20,881 bases of DNA from an uncultured Oscillospiraceae bacterium (lineage in GTDB: Bacteria; Bacillota; Clostridia; Oscillospirales; Oscillospiraceae): positions 1-20,881 of the forward strand of contig CAJUQS010000055.1 of assembly GCA_910588365.1 (NCBI GenBank), in the 5' to 3' direction. Made by a program: the position numbers and the translations under genes. Below, one piece after another: positions 7,248 to 16,131 of the stretch (position 1 is its first letter; each line of letters begins with the position of its first letter). The notes beneath the pieces were generated by a model. That model worked only from the letters and a program-made list of their open reading frames with translations. It did not search any database and was not told the DNA's origin.

Positions 7248-10200
7248 AGACACTGCTGCGCTCCTCCCTGCGGGAGATTCGCCGGAGCATGGGCCGGTAT
7301 CTGGCCATTCTGGCCATTGTCGGGCTGGGCGTCGGGTTCTTCGCGGGCCTTCGCACCTGCCAGCCCTCCATGATGGCCACAGGCGTGGACTATATCGGCC
7401 GGCAGAAGCTCTACGACTTCCGCCTGCTGTCCACCCTGGGCTTTGACCAGGAGGACGCGGACCGCTTTGCCGGGCTGGAGGGCGTATCCTCGGCCGTTGG
7501 AGCGGTCTTCACCGATTTTCTCATGGATCTGGGGGACGGAAGGGAGACGGTGGTCAAGGCCCACTCCCTGACAGAGGGGGTGAACCTCCTCTCCCTGACA
7601 GCCGGACGGCTGCCGGAGATGCCCAACGAGTGCGTGGGGGACGCCCGCTACTTTCTGGAAGAGGATCTGGGCTCGGTCATCACCGTGGCCGCCAGCAACG
7701 ACGAGGACACCCGGGAGCTTCTGCGCTACGATGGCTATACCCTGGTGGGACTGGTCAACTCCCCCTGCTACCTCAACTACGACCGGGGAACAAGCTCTAT
7801 CGGCGGCGGCAGCGTGGCCGCCTTCCTCTGCATCCCGGAGGACGGGTTTGACTTTGACGCCTACTATGAGCTCTACCTGACCATGGCGGACCCCGCCGGC
7901 GCCTACTCCGATGCCTATACCGATCAGGCGGACGCGCTGAAGCCGGCGGTGGAGTCCCTCAGCGATACGGTGGCCCAGGAGCGCTACGAGTCCCTCCATA
8001 AGGAGGCCCTTGAGAAGATCGAGGACGCGGAGCGGGAGCTGGCGGACGCCTGGGAGACGTACAACGGCGAGCGCGGTGACACGGACCAGGAGCTGACCGA
8101 CGCCTACCAGGAACTGACCGACGGCGAGCAGGAGTATGCCGACGGCCTTGCCCGTCTGGAGGACGCGGCGCAGCAGGTCGCCGACGGCGAGCTGGAGATC
8201 ACCGACGGCGAGCGGCAGCTTGCCGCCTCCCAGCGGGAGCTGGACAGCGCCCGCGCCCAGCTCAACGCCGCCGATCAGCAGCTCTCCGCCAGCGAGGCCC
8301 AGCTCAGTGCCGCCAAGGAGCAGCTGGACGCCGGCGAGGCGAGCTACCAGCAGCTCTCCGCCCTCTACAACCGGGCCAGCCAGGCGGCGGTCCAGCTGGG
8401 CATGAGCGCGGAGGATCTGATCGCCACGCTCTGGACCAACCCGGAGGCCATTCCCGGCGGCGCGGAGCTGATATCCGCCTGGTCAACGGCGGAGGCCCAG
8501 CTGGGCGGCTCCCTCAACTCCTGGACCCTCACCAATATGCGCGAGAGTCTGGATCAGAGCCGGACAGAGTACCAGGCCGGGCTGGCGGAGGTCCAGCAGG
8601 GCCGGGCCGCCTACCAGGCCAGCCTCGCCCAATATGAGAGCGGAATGGCCCAGCTCAACGCCGCCCGGCGGGAGCTGAACAGCGCCCGCCAGGAGCTGGA
8701 GGACGCCCGGGACGAGCTGGAGCGGGCCCCGGCCGAGCTGGAGGACGCCCGGCGGGAGCTGGACGACGCCTGGAACCAGTACAATGACGGCAGGGTGGAG
8801 GCGGATCAGGGATTTGCCGACGCGGAGACGGAGCTCCACGACGCGGAGCGGGAGCTGGAGGACGCCCGGGAGAAGCTGGGGGAGCTGAAGGAGGCCAGCA
8901 CCTACGTCCTCACCCGCCAGGAGAACAGCGGCTACGTCTGCTTTGACAACGACACCTCCATCGTGGCGGCCATTTCCGTGGTATTCCCGGTGTTTTTCTT
9001 TCTGGTGGCGGCCCTGGTGTGCATGACCACCATGAAGCGCATGGTGGACGAGCAGCGCACCCAGATCGGCGTGCTGAAGGCCCTGGGCTACTCCAACGGC
9101 CAGATCATGGGCAAGTACCTCTTTTACTCCGGCTCCGCCGCCATCGTGGGCAGCGCCGCGGGATACGCCCTGGGCTCCACGGGCCTGCCCTGGATCATCT
9201 GGGAGATCTACGGCATGATCTACGGCTTCGCCCCCCTCAAACCGGTGTTCCTGCCCCTGCTGGCGGGCGTCTCCTTCGCGGCGGCCCTGCTGTGCTCCAT
9301 GGGAGCGACCTGGCTCTCCTGCCGGGTGGAGCTGGGGCGGCAGGCGGCGGAGCTCATCCGGCCCAAGACGCCCCGGGCCGGCCGCAGGGTCTTTCTGGAG
9401 TACATCACCCCCCTCTGGAGACACCTGAGCTTTCTCCACAAGGTCTCCGCCCGCAACGTACTGCGCTACCGGAGCCGCCTCATCATGATGGTGCTGGGCA
9501 TCGGCGGCTGCACCGCCCTGCTGTGCACCGGCTTCGGCATCCGGGACTCCATTGCCCACGTGGCGGACGACCAGTTCGGGGAGATCACCCTGTACGACTA
9601 TGCAGTGACCTTCCAGGACGGCCAGACCCAGGCGTCCGCCGCGGCGTACCTGGAACGGAGCGGCTGGACGGAGGAGGAGGGCCTGCTGGTCCACAGCGGC
9701 AGCGCGGATGTGCTGGCCGGCGGGAGCAGCAAGTCCGTGCATCTGGTGGTCTCCTCCACGGACAGCCTGGAGGGCTTCCTGTCCCTCCACGCCGGCGGGG
9801 AGCCCATCCCCTACCCCGGCGTCGGGGAGGCCGTGCTGAACGTCGGGCTGGCGGAGAACATGGGCATCAGCCCGGGAGACGCCATCCAGCTGGCGGACAA
9901 TGATCTGGGCACACTGGATGTGACGGTCTCCGCCGTCTCGGACAACTACGTCTTCAACTATGTCTACGTCTCCCCGGAAACCTACCGGGCGCAGCTGGGC
10001 GAGGTGCCGGAGTACAACACCCTCTACGTCCTGGGCCACGAGGGGGCGGACCCCTACGAGGAGGGCGCCGTACTGCTGGAGGACGAGGACGCCGGCAGCG
10101 TCTCCGTCAGTGAGGCCACCAGGACCCAGGTGGACAACATGCTCTCCCGGCTGGACTACATCGTGCTGGTTGTGGTGCTGTGCGCGGCGGCCCTGGCCTT

Positions 10201-10552
10201 CATCGTGCTCTACAACCTGACCAACATCAATATCACCGAGCGCATCCGGGAGATCGCCACCATCAAGGTCCTGGGCTTCTACCAGAAGGAGGTCGCCGCC
10301 TACATCTTCCGGGAGATCAACGTCCTCTCCATCCTGGGCAGTCTGGCGGGCCTTCTCATGGGCAAGGCGCTCCACGCTTTCGTCATGGAGCAGATCCAGA
10401 TTGATTCCATGTTCTTTGCCTGCCGCATCCTGCCGGTGAGCTACGTTATCTCCTTCTGTATGACCATGCTCTTCACCATCGCCATCTCCACTGGTATGCG
10501 GCCCAGGCTGCGGAAGATTGACATGGCCGAGTCGCTGAAATCCATTGAGTGA
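7241..10552 (+). CDS. Large FtsX-type ABC permease with long coiled coil
   Basis: This 1103-residue membrane protein has a transmembrane helix at about 19-38, an extracytoplasmic region, and a long heptad-rich segment at about 250-550 with many repeats like ELEDARRELDDA and AQLNAADQQLSA. A first FtsX core starts near 572 (SIVAAISVVFPVFFFLVAALV) with several helices to about 700. A second begins near 745 (RLIMMVLGIGGCTALL), followed by a second external domain and a final FtsX core ending ISTGMRPRLRKIDMAESLKSIE. The LKALGYSNGQI and IKVLGFYQKEV motifs are typical of the domain that contacts the ATPase. Two FtsX cores in one chain mean one polypeptide may form the whole pore. The coiled coil resembles those of YhgE/Pip-like proteins. 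The substrate is unknown. Confidence 0.92.
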   Translation: MVKTLLRSSLREIRRSMGRYLAILAIVGLGVGFFAGLRTCQPSMMATGVDYIGRQKLYDFRLLSTLGFDQEDADRFAGLEGVSSAVGAVFTDFLMDLGDGRETVVKAHSLTEGVNLLSLTAGRLPEMPNECVGDARYFLEEDLGSVITVAASNDEDTRELLRYDGYTLVGLVNSPCYLNYDRGTSSIGGGSVAAFLCIPEDGFDFDAYYELYLTMADPAGAYSDAYTDQADALKPAVESLSDTVAQERYESLHKEALEKIEDAERELADAWETYNGERGDTDQELTDAYQELTDGEQEYADGLARLEDAAQQVADGELEITDGERQLAASQRELDSARAQLNAADQQLSASEAQLSAAKEQLDAGEASYQQLSALYNRASQAAVQLGMSAEDLIATLWTNPEAIPGGAELISAWSTAEAQLGGSLNSWTLTNMRESLDQSRTEYQAGLAEVQQGRAAYQASLAQYESGMAQLNAARRELNSARQELEDARDELERAPAELEDARRELDDAWNQYNDGRVEADQGFADAETELHDAERELEDAREKLGELKEASTYVLTRQENSGYVCFDNDTSIVAAISVVFPVFFFLVAALVCMTTMKRMVDEQRTQIGVLKALGYSNGQIMGKYLFYSGSAAIVGSAAGYALGSTGLPWIIWEIYGMIYGFAPLKPVFLPLLAGVSFAAALLCSMGATWLSCRVELGRQAAELIRPKTPRAGRRVFLEYITPLWRHLSFLHKVSARNVLRYRSRLIMMVLGIGGCTALLCTGFGIRDSIAHVADDQFGEITLYDYAVTFQDGQTQASAAAYLERSGWTEEEGLLVHSGSADVLAGGSSKSVHLVVSSTDSLEGFLSLHAGGEPIPYPGVGEAVLNVGLAENMGISPGDAIQLADNDLGTLDVTVSAVSDNYVFNYVYVSPETYRAQLGEVPEYNTLYVLGHEGADPYEEGAVLLEDEDAGSVSVSEATRTQVDNMLSRLDYIVLVVVLCAAALAFIVLYNLTNINITERIREIATIKVLGFYQKEVAAYIFREINVLSILGSLAGLLMGKALHAFVMEQIQIDSMFFACRILPVSYVISFCMTMLFTIAISTGMRPRLRKIDMAESLKSIE

Positions 10553-10606
10553 GCGGCCGGCCAAGCAGGCCGTCCCTTTCTTGAAACCCCCTCCAAAATC
10601 ACTCCG

Positions 10607-10640
10607 ACAGGGCGCCGCCGGCAGCGGCGTCCTGTTTTTT
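10607..10640 (+). terminator. Intrinsic terminator after the ABC permease
   Basis: ACAGGGCGCCGC and GCGGCGTCCTGT form a 12-bp stem with one G-U pair and a 5-nt loop, followed by TTTTTT. It lies 55 nt after the permease stop and before the next promoter, separating the transporter operon from the hydratase operon. Confidence 0.9.
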
Positions 10641-10684
10641 GCAAGAAGGCCGGTGATTTGATGCAAATTTCGGCGGATTGGCTA

Positions 10685-10713
10685 TTCACAAAGAGGGCTC
10701 TGTGTGGTACACT
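10685..10713 (+). promoter_or_regulatory. Promoter of the aconitase/isocitrate dehydrogenase operon
   Basis: TTCACA (10685-10690) and TACACT (10708-10713) are spaced by 17 nt, and a TGG directly before the -10 supplies an extended -10 element. The start would be near 10720, just upstream of a 5' UTR hairpin. Confidence 0.72.
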
Positions 10714-10728
10714 TTAACCGGATAAATT

Positions 10729-10756
10729 AACAGCCGGGTATCTGCGCCCGGCTGTT
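10729..10756 (+). promoter_or_regulatory. 5' UTR hairpin before the hydratase gene
   Basis: AACAGCCGGG and CCCGGCTGTT form a perfect 10-bp stem around an 8-nt loop. It starts about 9 nt after the predicted transcription start and ends shortly before the AAAGGAG ribosome binding site (10761-10767). It is not followed by a T-run, so it is not a terminator. As DNA it could be a dyad operator; as RNA, a stability element. No known regulator site is recognised. Confidence 0.5.
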
Positions 10757-10777
10757 GGATAAAGGAGATCAGATGTT

Positions 10778-13048
10778 ATGGTAGAAGTCATTAAGAGAGG
10801 CGCGTACCTGGTGGACGGCCAGATCGTCTGGGCGGAGGGCGCCGCCGGTCAGGACGCCCCGGAGAGGGCCCGGGAGAGGACCATCGCCTCCTCCATCCTG
10901 CGCTCCCACAACCGCGGGACGGATCCGGGGAAGCTGCGGCTGAAATTTGACGCCCTCATCTCCCACGACATCACGTTTGTGGGCATTATCCAGACCGCCC
11001 GGGCGTCCGGGCTGACGCGCTTCCCCGTGCCCTACGCCATGACCAACTGCCACAACAGCCTGTGCGCCGTGGGCGGCACCATCAACGAGGACGACCACGC
11101 CTTCGGCCTCTCGGCCGCCCGGAAGTACGGCGGCATCTACGTCCCCGCCAACCAGGCCGTCATCCACCAGTACGCCCGGGAACGGCTGGCGGGCTGCGGG
11201 AAAATGATCCTGGGCTCCGACTCCCATACCCGCTACGGCTCCTACGGCTGCATGGGCGTGGGCGAGGGCGGCGGCGAGCTGGTCAAGCAGCTGCTGGAGA
11301 ATACCTACGACGTGCCCGCGCCGGAGGTGGTGATGGTCTATCTGGAGGGCAGGCCCCGCAAGGGCGTGGGGCCCCAGGACGTGGCCATCGCCCTGGTGGG
11401 CGCCACCTTCCCCGGCGGGGACGTGAAAAACAAGGTCCTCGAGTTCGTGGGCCCCGGGGTCAGGAGCCTCAGCGCGGACTACCGCATCGGCATCGACGTG
11501 ATGACCACCGAGACCAGCTGCCTCACCTCCATCTGGGAGACGGACGAGACCATCCGTGCCTACTATGAGAGCATCGGCCGCCCCGGGGACTTCAAGGAGC
11601 TGAAGCCGGAAAACGGCGCGTACTACGACAGCGTGGTGAAGATCGATCTGAGCCGTGTGGAGTGCATGATCGCCCTGCCCTTCCACCCCTCCATCGCCTG
11701 CACGATCCACGAGCTCCAGGAAAATCCGGAGAAGATTTTCGCCGGGGTGGAGGAGTCGGCCAACAGGCAGCTGGGCGGCAAGGTGAGCATGGATCTGCGC
11801 CGCAGCATCGTGGACGGGAAGGTCACCTGTGAGCAGGGCGTCATCGTGGGCTGTTCCGGCGGCATGTACGAGAACATCGTGGAGGCGGCGAAAATCCTGG
11901 AGGGCGGCAGCATCGGAAACGGCTATTTCGACATGTCCGTCTACCCCTCCTCCACCCCCATCTCCCTGGCCATCACCAAAAACGGCACGGCGGCAAAGCT
12001 CATGGAGGCCGGCTGCGTCATGAAGCCCGCCTTCTGCGGCCCCTGCTTCGGCGCGGGGGATACGCCCGCCAACAACACCCTCTCCATCCGCCACGCCACC
12101 CGGAACTTCGCCAACCGGGAGGGCAGCAAGCCCGGAAACGGGCAGATCGCCGCCGTTGCTCTCATGGACGCCCGGTCCATCGCCGCCACCGCGAGAAACG
12201 GCGGCGTGCTCACCGCCGCCACGGACATCGAATATGAGTCCCCCACCCGGGAGGAGCTGGCCTACCACTTCGACGGCTCTGTCTACGCCAAGCGGTGCTA
12301 TGAGGGCTTCGGCAAGGCGGACCCGGACGCCCCCCTCCGCTGCGGCCCCAACATCAGGGACTGGCCGAAGATGCCCCGCCTGGAGGAGGACCTGCTGGTG
12401 AGGCTGTGCGCGGTCATCCACGATCCCGTCACCACCACGGACGAACTGATCCCCTCCGGGGAGACCAGCTCCTACCGCTCCAACCCCATCGGCCTGAGCG
12501 AATTCACCCTCAGCCGCCGGGTGCCGGAGTATGTCGCCCGGTCCAAGGCGGTCCGCTCCCTGGAGGAGGCCCGTTCCGCCGGGAGCGTCCCCGCCGAGGT
12601 GCAGGAGGTCCTCTTCAAAGTGGGCGGAGACGCCGCAAGGACCACAGTGGGCTCCTGCGTATTTGCCCGGAAGCCCGGGGACGGCTCCGCCCGGGAGCAG
12701 GCGGCCAGCTGCCAGAAGGTGCTGGGCGGCTTCGCCAACATCTGCTATGAGTACGCCACCAAGCGCTACCGCTCCAACTGCATCAACTGGGGCATCATCC
12801 CCTTCACCATGGACGGCTCCGTGGACTTCCCCTATGAGGACGGGGACTGGGTGTACGTCCCCGGCATGAGGAAGGCCATTGCGGAGGGGGCTGAGGCCGT
12901 AACGGCCAAGGTCATCCGGGCCGGCGGCGCCGTCTGCGATCTGCCCCTCAGGTGCGCGGGGCTGACGGCGGAGGAGCGGCTCATCCTCCAGGAGGGGTGC
13001 CTGATGAACTACTATATGTCCTGCCGGACGGGCAATGCGGGACTTTAA
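10778..13048 (+). CDS. acn: Aconitase-family hydratase (probable aconitate hydratase)
   Basis: It probably interconverts citrate and isocitrate through a [4Fe-4S] cluster in the cytoplasm. Three cluster cysteines are visible: Cys359 in GCSGG, and Cys420 and Cys423 in CGPC. Other aconitase landmarks are TNCHNSLCAVGG near 89-100, LGSDSHTRYGSYGCMGVGEGGGE near 145-167, and the C-terminal swivel domain with YRSNCINWGIIPF. At 756 residues it is the length of mitochondrial-type aconitases, shorter than AcnA of about 890. Start ATG 10778 follows AAAGGAG. The gene for NADP isocitrate dehydrogenase follows 115 nt later, which supports citrate as substrate; another 2-hydroxy-acid hydratase role is possible. 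Its last codons lie in a 39-bp motif repeated downstream. Confidence 0.88.
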   Translation: MVEVIKRGAYLVDGQIVWAEGAAGQDAPERARERTIASSILRSHNRGTDPGKLRLKFDALISHDITFVGIIQTARASGLTRFPVPYAMTNCHNSLCAVGGTINEDDHAFGLSAARKYGGIYVPANQAVIHQYARERLAGCGKMILGSDSHTRYGSYGCMGVGEGGGELVKQLLENTYDVPAPEVVMVYLEGRPRKGVGPQDVAIALVGATFPGGDVKNKVLEFVGPGVRSLSADYRIGIDVMTTETSCLTSIWETDETIRAYYESIGRPGDFKELKPENGAYYDSVVKIDLSRVECMIALPFHPSIACTIHELQENPEKIFAGVEESANRQLGGKVSMDLRRSIVDGKVTCEQGVIVGCSGGMYENIVEAAKILEGGSIGNGYFDMSVYPSSTPISLAITKNGTAAKLMEAGCVMKPAFCGPCFGAGDTPANNTLSIRHATRNFANREGSKPGNGQIAAVALMDARSIAATARNGGVLTAATDIEYESPTREELAYHFDGSVYAKRCYEGFGKADPDAPLRCGPNIRDWPKMPRLEEDLLVRLCAVIHDPVTTTDELIPSGETSSYRSNPIGLSEFTLSRRVPEYVARSKAVRSLEEARSAGSVPAEVQEVLFKVGGDAARTTVGSCVFARKPGDGSAREQAASCQKVLGGFANICYEYATKRYRSNCINWGIIPFTMDGSVDFPYEDGDWVYVPGMRKAIAEGAEAVTAKVIRAGGAVCDLPLRCAGLTAEERLILQEGCLMNYYMSCRTGNAGL

Positions 13049-13054
13049 TGCGGC
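13016..13054 (+). repeat. 39-bp direct repeat, copy 1 (3' end of hydratase gene)
   Basis: This copy spans the last codons and stop of the hydratase gene. It matches 13105-13143 at 37 of 39 positions, offset 89 bp. Each copy can form a small hairpin, GTCCTGC with GCGGGAC, 7 bp with one G-U pair, followed by CTTTAAT. Confidence 0.85.
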
Positions 13055-13104
13055 TTTTGACCAGGTTTACCGCCCGGTAACGAAGTATGGACGCCCACTG
13101 AAAG

Positions 13105-13143
13105 ATGTCCTGCCGGACGGGCGATGCGGGACTTTAATACGGC
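13105..13143 (+). repeat. 39-bp direct repeat, copy 2 (before icd)
   Basis: This is the second copy of the motif at 13016-13054, lying in the gap just before the icd ribosome binding site. It encodes nothing here. The two differences are A to G and G to A. The 50 bp between the copies include TTACCG-CC-CGGTAA (13067-13080), a short palindrome. It could be a scar of a local duplication of the hydratase 3' end, or a repeated RNA processing element. Confidence 0.85.
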
Positions 13144-13163
13144 ACATGATAAAGGAGAAAGCG

Positions 13164-14381
13164 ATGGAAAAGATCAAAATGACCACCCCCCTGGTGGAGA
13201 TGGACGGCGATGAGATGACCCGCATCCTGTGGGGAATGATCAAGGATAAGCTGATTCTGCCCTTTGTGGAGTTGAAAACCGAATACTACGACTTGGGCCT
13301 CCTCCACCGCAACAAGACAAAGGATCAGGTCACCGTGGACGCGGCCAACGCCACCAGAAAGTATGGCGTGGCGGTGAAGTGCGCCACCATCACCCCCAAC
13401 AAGGAGCGCATGGAGGAGTACCCCCAGCTCACCGAGATGTGGCGCAGCCCCAACGGCACCATCCGCTCCATCCTGGACGGCACGGTGTTCCGCACCCCCA
13501 TCTGCATTGACGCCATCAAGCCGGTGGTGCGGAACTGGAAAAAGCCCATCACCATCGCCCGCCACGCCTACGGCGATGTATACAAGAGCGTGGATTTCGT
13601 CACCACCCGGCCCGGCACCTGTATCATGACCTTCACCAGCGATGACGGCGCTGAGGAGAAGTCCGTCATTGTCCAGAAGGTGGACGGCCCCGCCGTCTGG
13701 CAGGGCGCCCACAACAGGGACTCGTCCATCCGCTCCTTCGCCCGCTCCTGCTTCCAGTACGCCATCGACACCCGGCAGGATCTGTGGTTTTCCACAAAGG
13801 ACACCATTGCCAAGATCTACGACGGCGAGTTCAAGCGGATTTTTGAGGAGGAGTACGGGGACTTCCGCGCTCAGTTTGAGAAGCTGGGCCTCACCTACTT
13901 CTACACCCTCATTGACGACGCGGTGGCCCGGGTCATCCGTTCCGAGGGAGGCTATATCTGGGCCTGCAAGAATTACGACGGCGATGTGATGAGCGACATG
14001 GTTTCCACCGCCTTCGGGTCCCTGGCTATGATGACCTCTGTCCTGGTCTCCCCCGACGGCGCCGCCGAATATGAGGCCGCCCACGGAACCGTCACCCGCC
14101 ACTACTACCGCCACCTCAAGGGCGAGAAGACCTCCACCAACCCCATGGCTACGATTTTTGCCTGGAGCGGCGCCCTGAGGCGGCGCGGCGAGCTGGACGG
14201 CCTCCGGGATCTGTCGGATTTCGCGGACAAGCTGGAGGCGGCCTGCTTCGACACACTGAACGCCGGGATCATGACCCGCGATCTGGTAGGGCTGGTGGAG
14301 CCGGAATTCCGGGCCCGGGCGGTGGACTCCGGGGAATTTCTGGACGCTGCCGCCGGGCGGCTGGCGGCAAAGCTGGCCTGA
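13164..14381 (+). CDS. icd: NADP-dependent isocitrate dehydrogenase (eukaryote-like type)
   Basis: It oxidatively decarboxylates isocitrate to 2-oxoglutarate, probably for glutamate synthesis in an anaerobe with a branched TCA pathway. The 405-residue protein has the homodimeric, eukaryote-like sequence: VEMDGDEMTRI at the N-terminus, the isocitrate site NGTIRSILDGTVFR near 97-110, DDAVARVIRSEGGYIWACKNYDGD, and the NADP region AHGTVTRHYYRHLKGEKTSTNP. I chose ATG 13164 because AAAGGAG lies 6 nt upstream and the protein then starts like its family. An in-frame ATG at 13035 would add 43 residues read through the repeat region and is rejected. Confidence 0.95.
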   Translation: MEKIKMTTPLVEMDGDEMTRILWGMIKDKLILPFVELKTEYYDLGLLHRNKTKDQVTVDAANATRKYGVAVKCATITPNKERMEEYPQLTEMWRSPNGTIRSILDGTVFRTPICIDAIKPVVRNWKKPITIARHAYGDVYKSVDFVTTRPGTCIMTFTSDDGAEEKSVIVQKVDGPAVWQGAHNRDSSIRSFARSCFQYAIDTRQDLWFSTKDTIAKIYDGEFKRIFEEEYGDFRAQFEKLGLTYFYTLIDDAVARVIRSEGGYIWACKNYDGDVMSDMVSTAFGSLAMMTSVLVSPDGAAEYEAAHGTVTRHYYRHLKGEKTSTNPMATIFAWSGALRRRGELDGLRDLSDFADKLEAACFDTLNAGIMTRDLVGLVEPEFRARAVDSGEFLDAAAGRLAAKLA

Positions 14382-14399
14382 GGGACCGGGGAGGCGGAT

Positions 14400-16022
14400 A
14401 TGGCGGAACTTCAAAAAAATCAACTGCACACGCTCACCATGGACGGATATACCGCCGAGGGCCTGGGCGTCGCCCGGATAGAAGGCCGGGTGGTGTTCGT
14501 CCACGGCGGTGTACGGGGGGAGGTCTGCTCCGTCCGCATTCTGAAGGTACTGAAAAACATGGCCTTCGGCCGGGTGGAGGAGATTTTCCAGCCCTCCCCC
14601 GCCCGGCGGGAGCCGGACTGCCCCCACTACCCCGCCTGCGGCGGCTGCGCCTTCCGCCACATCTCCTACGAGGAGGAGCTGGAGGCCAAGCGTCAGCGGG
14701 TGGAGGACGCCCTGCGCCGGATCGGCGGGGCGGAGATCGGTGTGGAGGAGATCCTGCCCTGCGCTCAGATAGACGGCTACCGCAACAAGAGCCAGTTTCC
14801 TGTCAGCCCCGAGGGCCGAGCCGGCTTCTATCGGGCCCGCAGCCACGACGTCATTCCCGCCTTGGACTGCCGCCTGCAGGCCCCCCAGGCCAACCGGGCG
14901 GCGGCGTCTGTGGAGGCCTATCTGCGGGAGCTGAGTGTGCCCGCCTACGACGAGAGGACCGGGGAGGGGCTGCTGCGGCACATCTATGTCCGCACCAACA
15001 GGGATGGGCAGTCGCTGGTATGTCTGGTGGTGAACGGCGGCCGCCTGCCCAGGGAGGCGGAGCTGGTCCGGCGCATCCGGGCGGCCTGCCCGGATGTCTC
15101 CGGCATTGTGCTCAGCCGCAACGACCGGGATACAAATGTCATTCTGGGCGACTCCTTCCGCATACTCTGGGGGGCGGATACGCTGACGGACAGCCTGTGC
15201 GGCCTGCGTTTCCAGCTGTCCGTGCCGTCCTTCTACCAGGTGAACCGGGACCAGGCGGAGAGGCTGTACGGAAAGGCCATCGAGTTTGCGGGTCTGACAG
15301 GCCGCGAGACGGTACTGGACCTCTACTGCGGCGCGGGAACCATCTCGCTGGCCATGGGCCGCCACGCCGCCCGGGTGATCGGGGCGGAAATTGTGCCGGA
15401 GGCAATTGAGAACGCCCGGGAGAATGCCCGGCTCAACGGTGTCGGGAACGCGGGATTCTTTCTGGGCGATGCGGGGGCGGTGGCAAAGAAGCTGGCGGCG
15501 GATTGCCTCCGGCCGGACGTGGTGGTGGTGGACCCGCCCCGGAAAGGGCTGGAAGCGGAAATCATTCCCACCATCTCGGCCATGGGGCCTGAGCGGGTCG
15601 TGTACGTGTCCTGCGATCCCGGGACCCTTGCCCGGGATGTCAAGCGCTTTCAGGAGGCCGGCTATGTGCCCGCCAGAGCCGCCGCGGTGGATATGTTCCC
15701 GAGAACGGCACATGTGGAGACGGTAGTATTATTGTCCAAACTTCGTACGGAGCATCATATCGAGGTTGACCTGGACTTGGGGGATATGGATTTGACCTCT
15801 GCCGAGAGCAAGGCCACCTACGATGAGATCAAGGCTTATGTGCTGGAAAAGTTCGGGCTAAAGGTATCCAGTCTTTATATCTCCCAGATCAAGCGGAAGT
15901 GTGGGCTGGAGGTTGGGGAGAATTATAACCATCCAAAATCCGAGAATACTAAGGTTCCTACTTGCCCACCGGAAAAGGAAACGGCAATACGCAAGGCATT
16001 AGAACACTTTAAGATGGTTTAA
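14400..16022 (+). CDS. rlmD: 23S rRNA m5U methyltransferase (RlmD/RlmCD family) with extra C-terminal domain
   Basis: It makes 5-methyluridine in 23S rRNA (U1939, and in Gram-positive RlmCD also U747). Residues 4-62 form a TRAM RNA-binding domain. Cys74, Cys80, Cys83 and Cys157 are the expected [4Fe-4S] ligands. The SAM motif LDLYCGAGT is at 306-314, DPPRKG at 378-383, and the catalytic Cys405 is in SCDPGT. The normal enzyme ends about residue 447 (HVETVVLLSK). Residues 449-540 are an additional small domain (EVDLDLGDMDLTSAESKAT, KFGLKVSSLYISQIKRKCG, CPPEKETAI) whose DNA is clearly less GC-rich. I recall similar tails on methyltransferases of clostridial mobile elements and infer that an integrated element supplied it. 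The start lies 18 nt after icd, possibly in the same transcript. Confidence 0.9.
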   Translation: MAELQKNQLHTLTMDGYTAEGLGVARIEGRVVFVHGGVRGEVCSVRILKVLKNMAFGRVEEIFQPSPARREPDCPHYPACGGCAFRHISYEEELEAKRQRVEDALRRIGGAEIGVEEILPCAQIDGYRNKSQFPVSPEGRAGFYRARSHDVIPALDCRLQAPQANRAAASVEAYLRELSVPAYDERTGEGLLRHIYVRTNRDGQSLVCLVVNGGRLPREAELVRRIRAACPDVSGIVLSRNDRDTNVILGDSFRILWGADTLTDSLCGLRFQLSVPSFYQVNRDQAERLYGKAIEFAGLTGRETVLDLYCGAGTISLAMGRHAARVIGAEIVPEAIENARENARLNGVGNAGFFLGDAGAVAKKLAADCLRPDVVVVDPPRKGLEAEIIPTISAMGPERVVYVSCDPGTLARDVKRFQEAGYVPARAAAVDMFPRTAHVETVVLLSKLRTEHHIEVDLDLGDMDLTSAESKATYDEIKAYVLEKFGLKVSSLYISQIKRKCGLEVGENYNHPKSENTKVPTCPPEKETAIRKALEHFKMV

Positions 16023-16061
16023 TCTGATGAACTGCTCACATAACACTTGAAATTGAACAAC

Positions 16062-16093
16062 AAAGGCAGGTGGCCTAAGGAGCACCTGCTTTT
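16062..16093 (+). terminator. Probable terminator after rlmD, possibly bidirectional
   Basis: AAAGGCAGGTG and CACCTGCTTTT form an 11-bp stem with one G-U pair and a 10-nt loop, 40 nt after the rlmD stop. The T-tract is short and partly in the stem. On the minus strand it is followed by TTTGTTGTT, so it may also terminate the convergent accessory genes. Confidence 0.65.
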
Positions 16094-16131
16094 GCTGTAC
16101 CTTTAGGAGATGTGAGTGGATACGAAAAATA

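Noticed and set aside
8010..8890. CRISPR-like or tandem DNA repeat array
   Set aside because: The repeats are degenerate, in frame and encode heptad patterns within one open permease gene.
13035..13163. Upstream start for icd adding 43 residues
   Set aside because: The extension runs through the repeated 39-bp motif and is unlike isocitrate dehydrogenase N-termini. ATG 13164 has a strong ribosome binding site and the family start.
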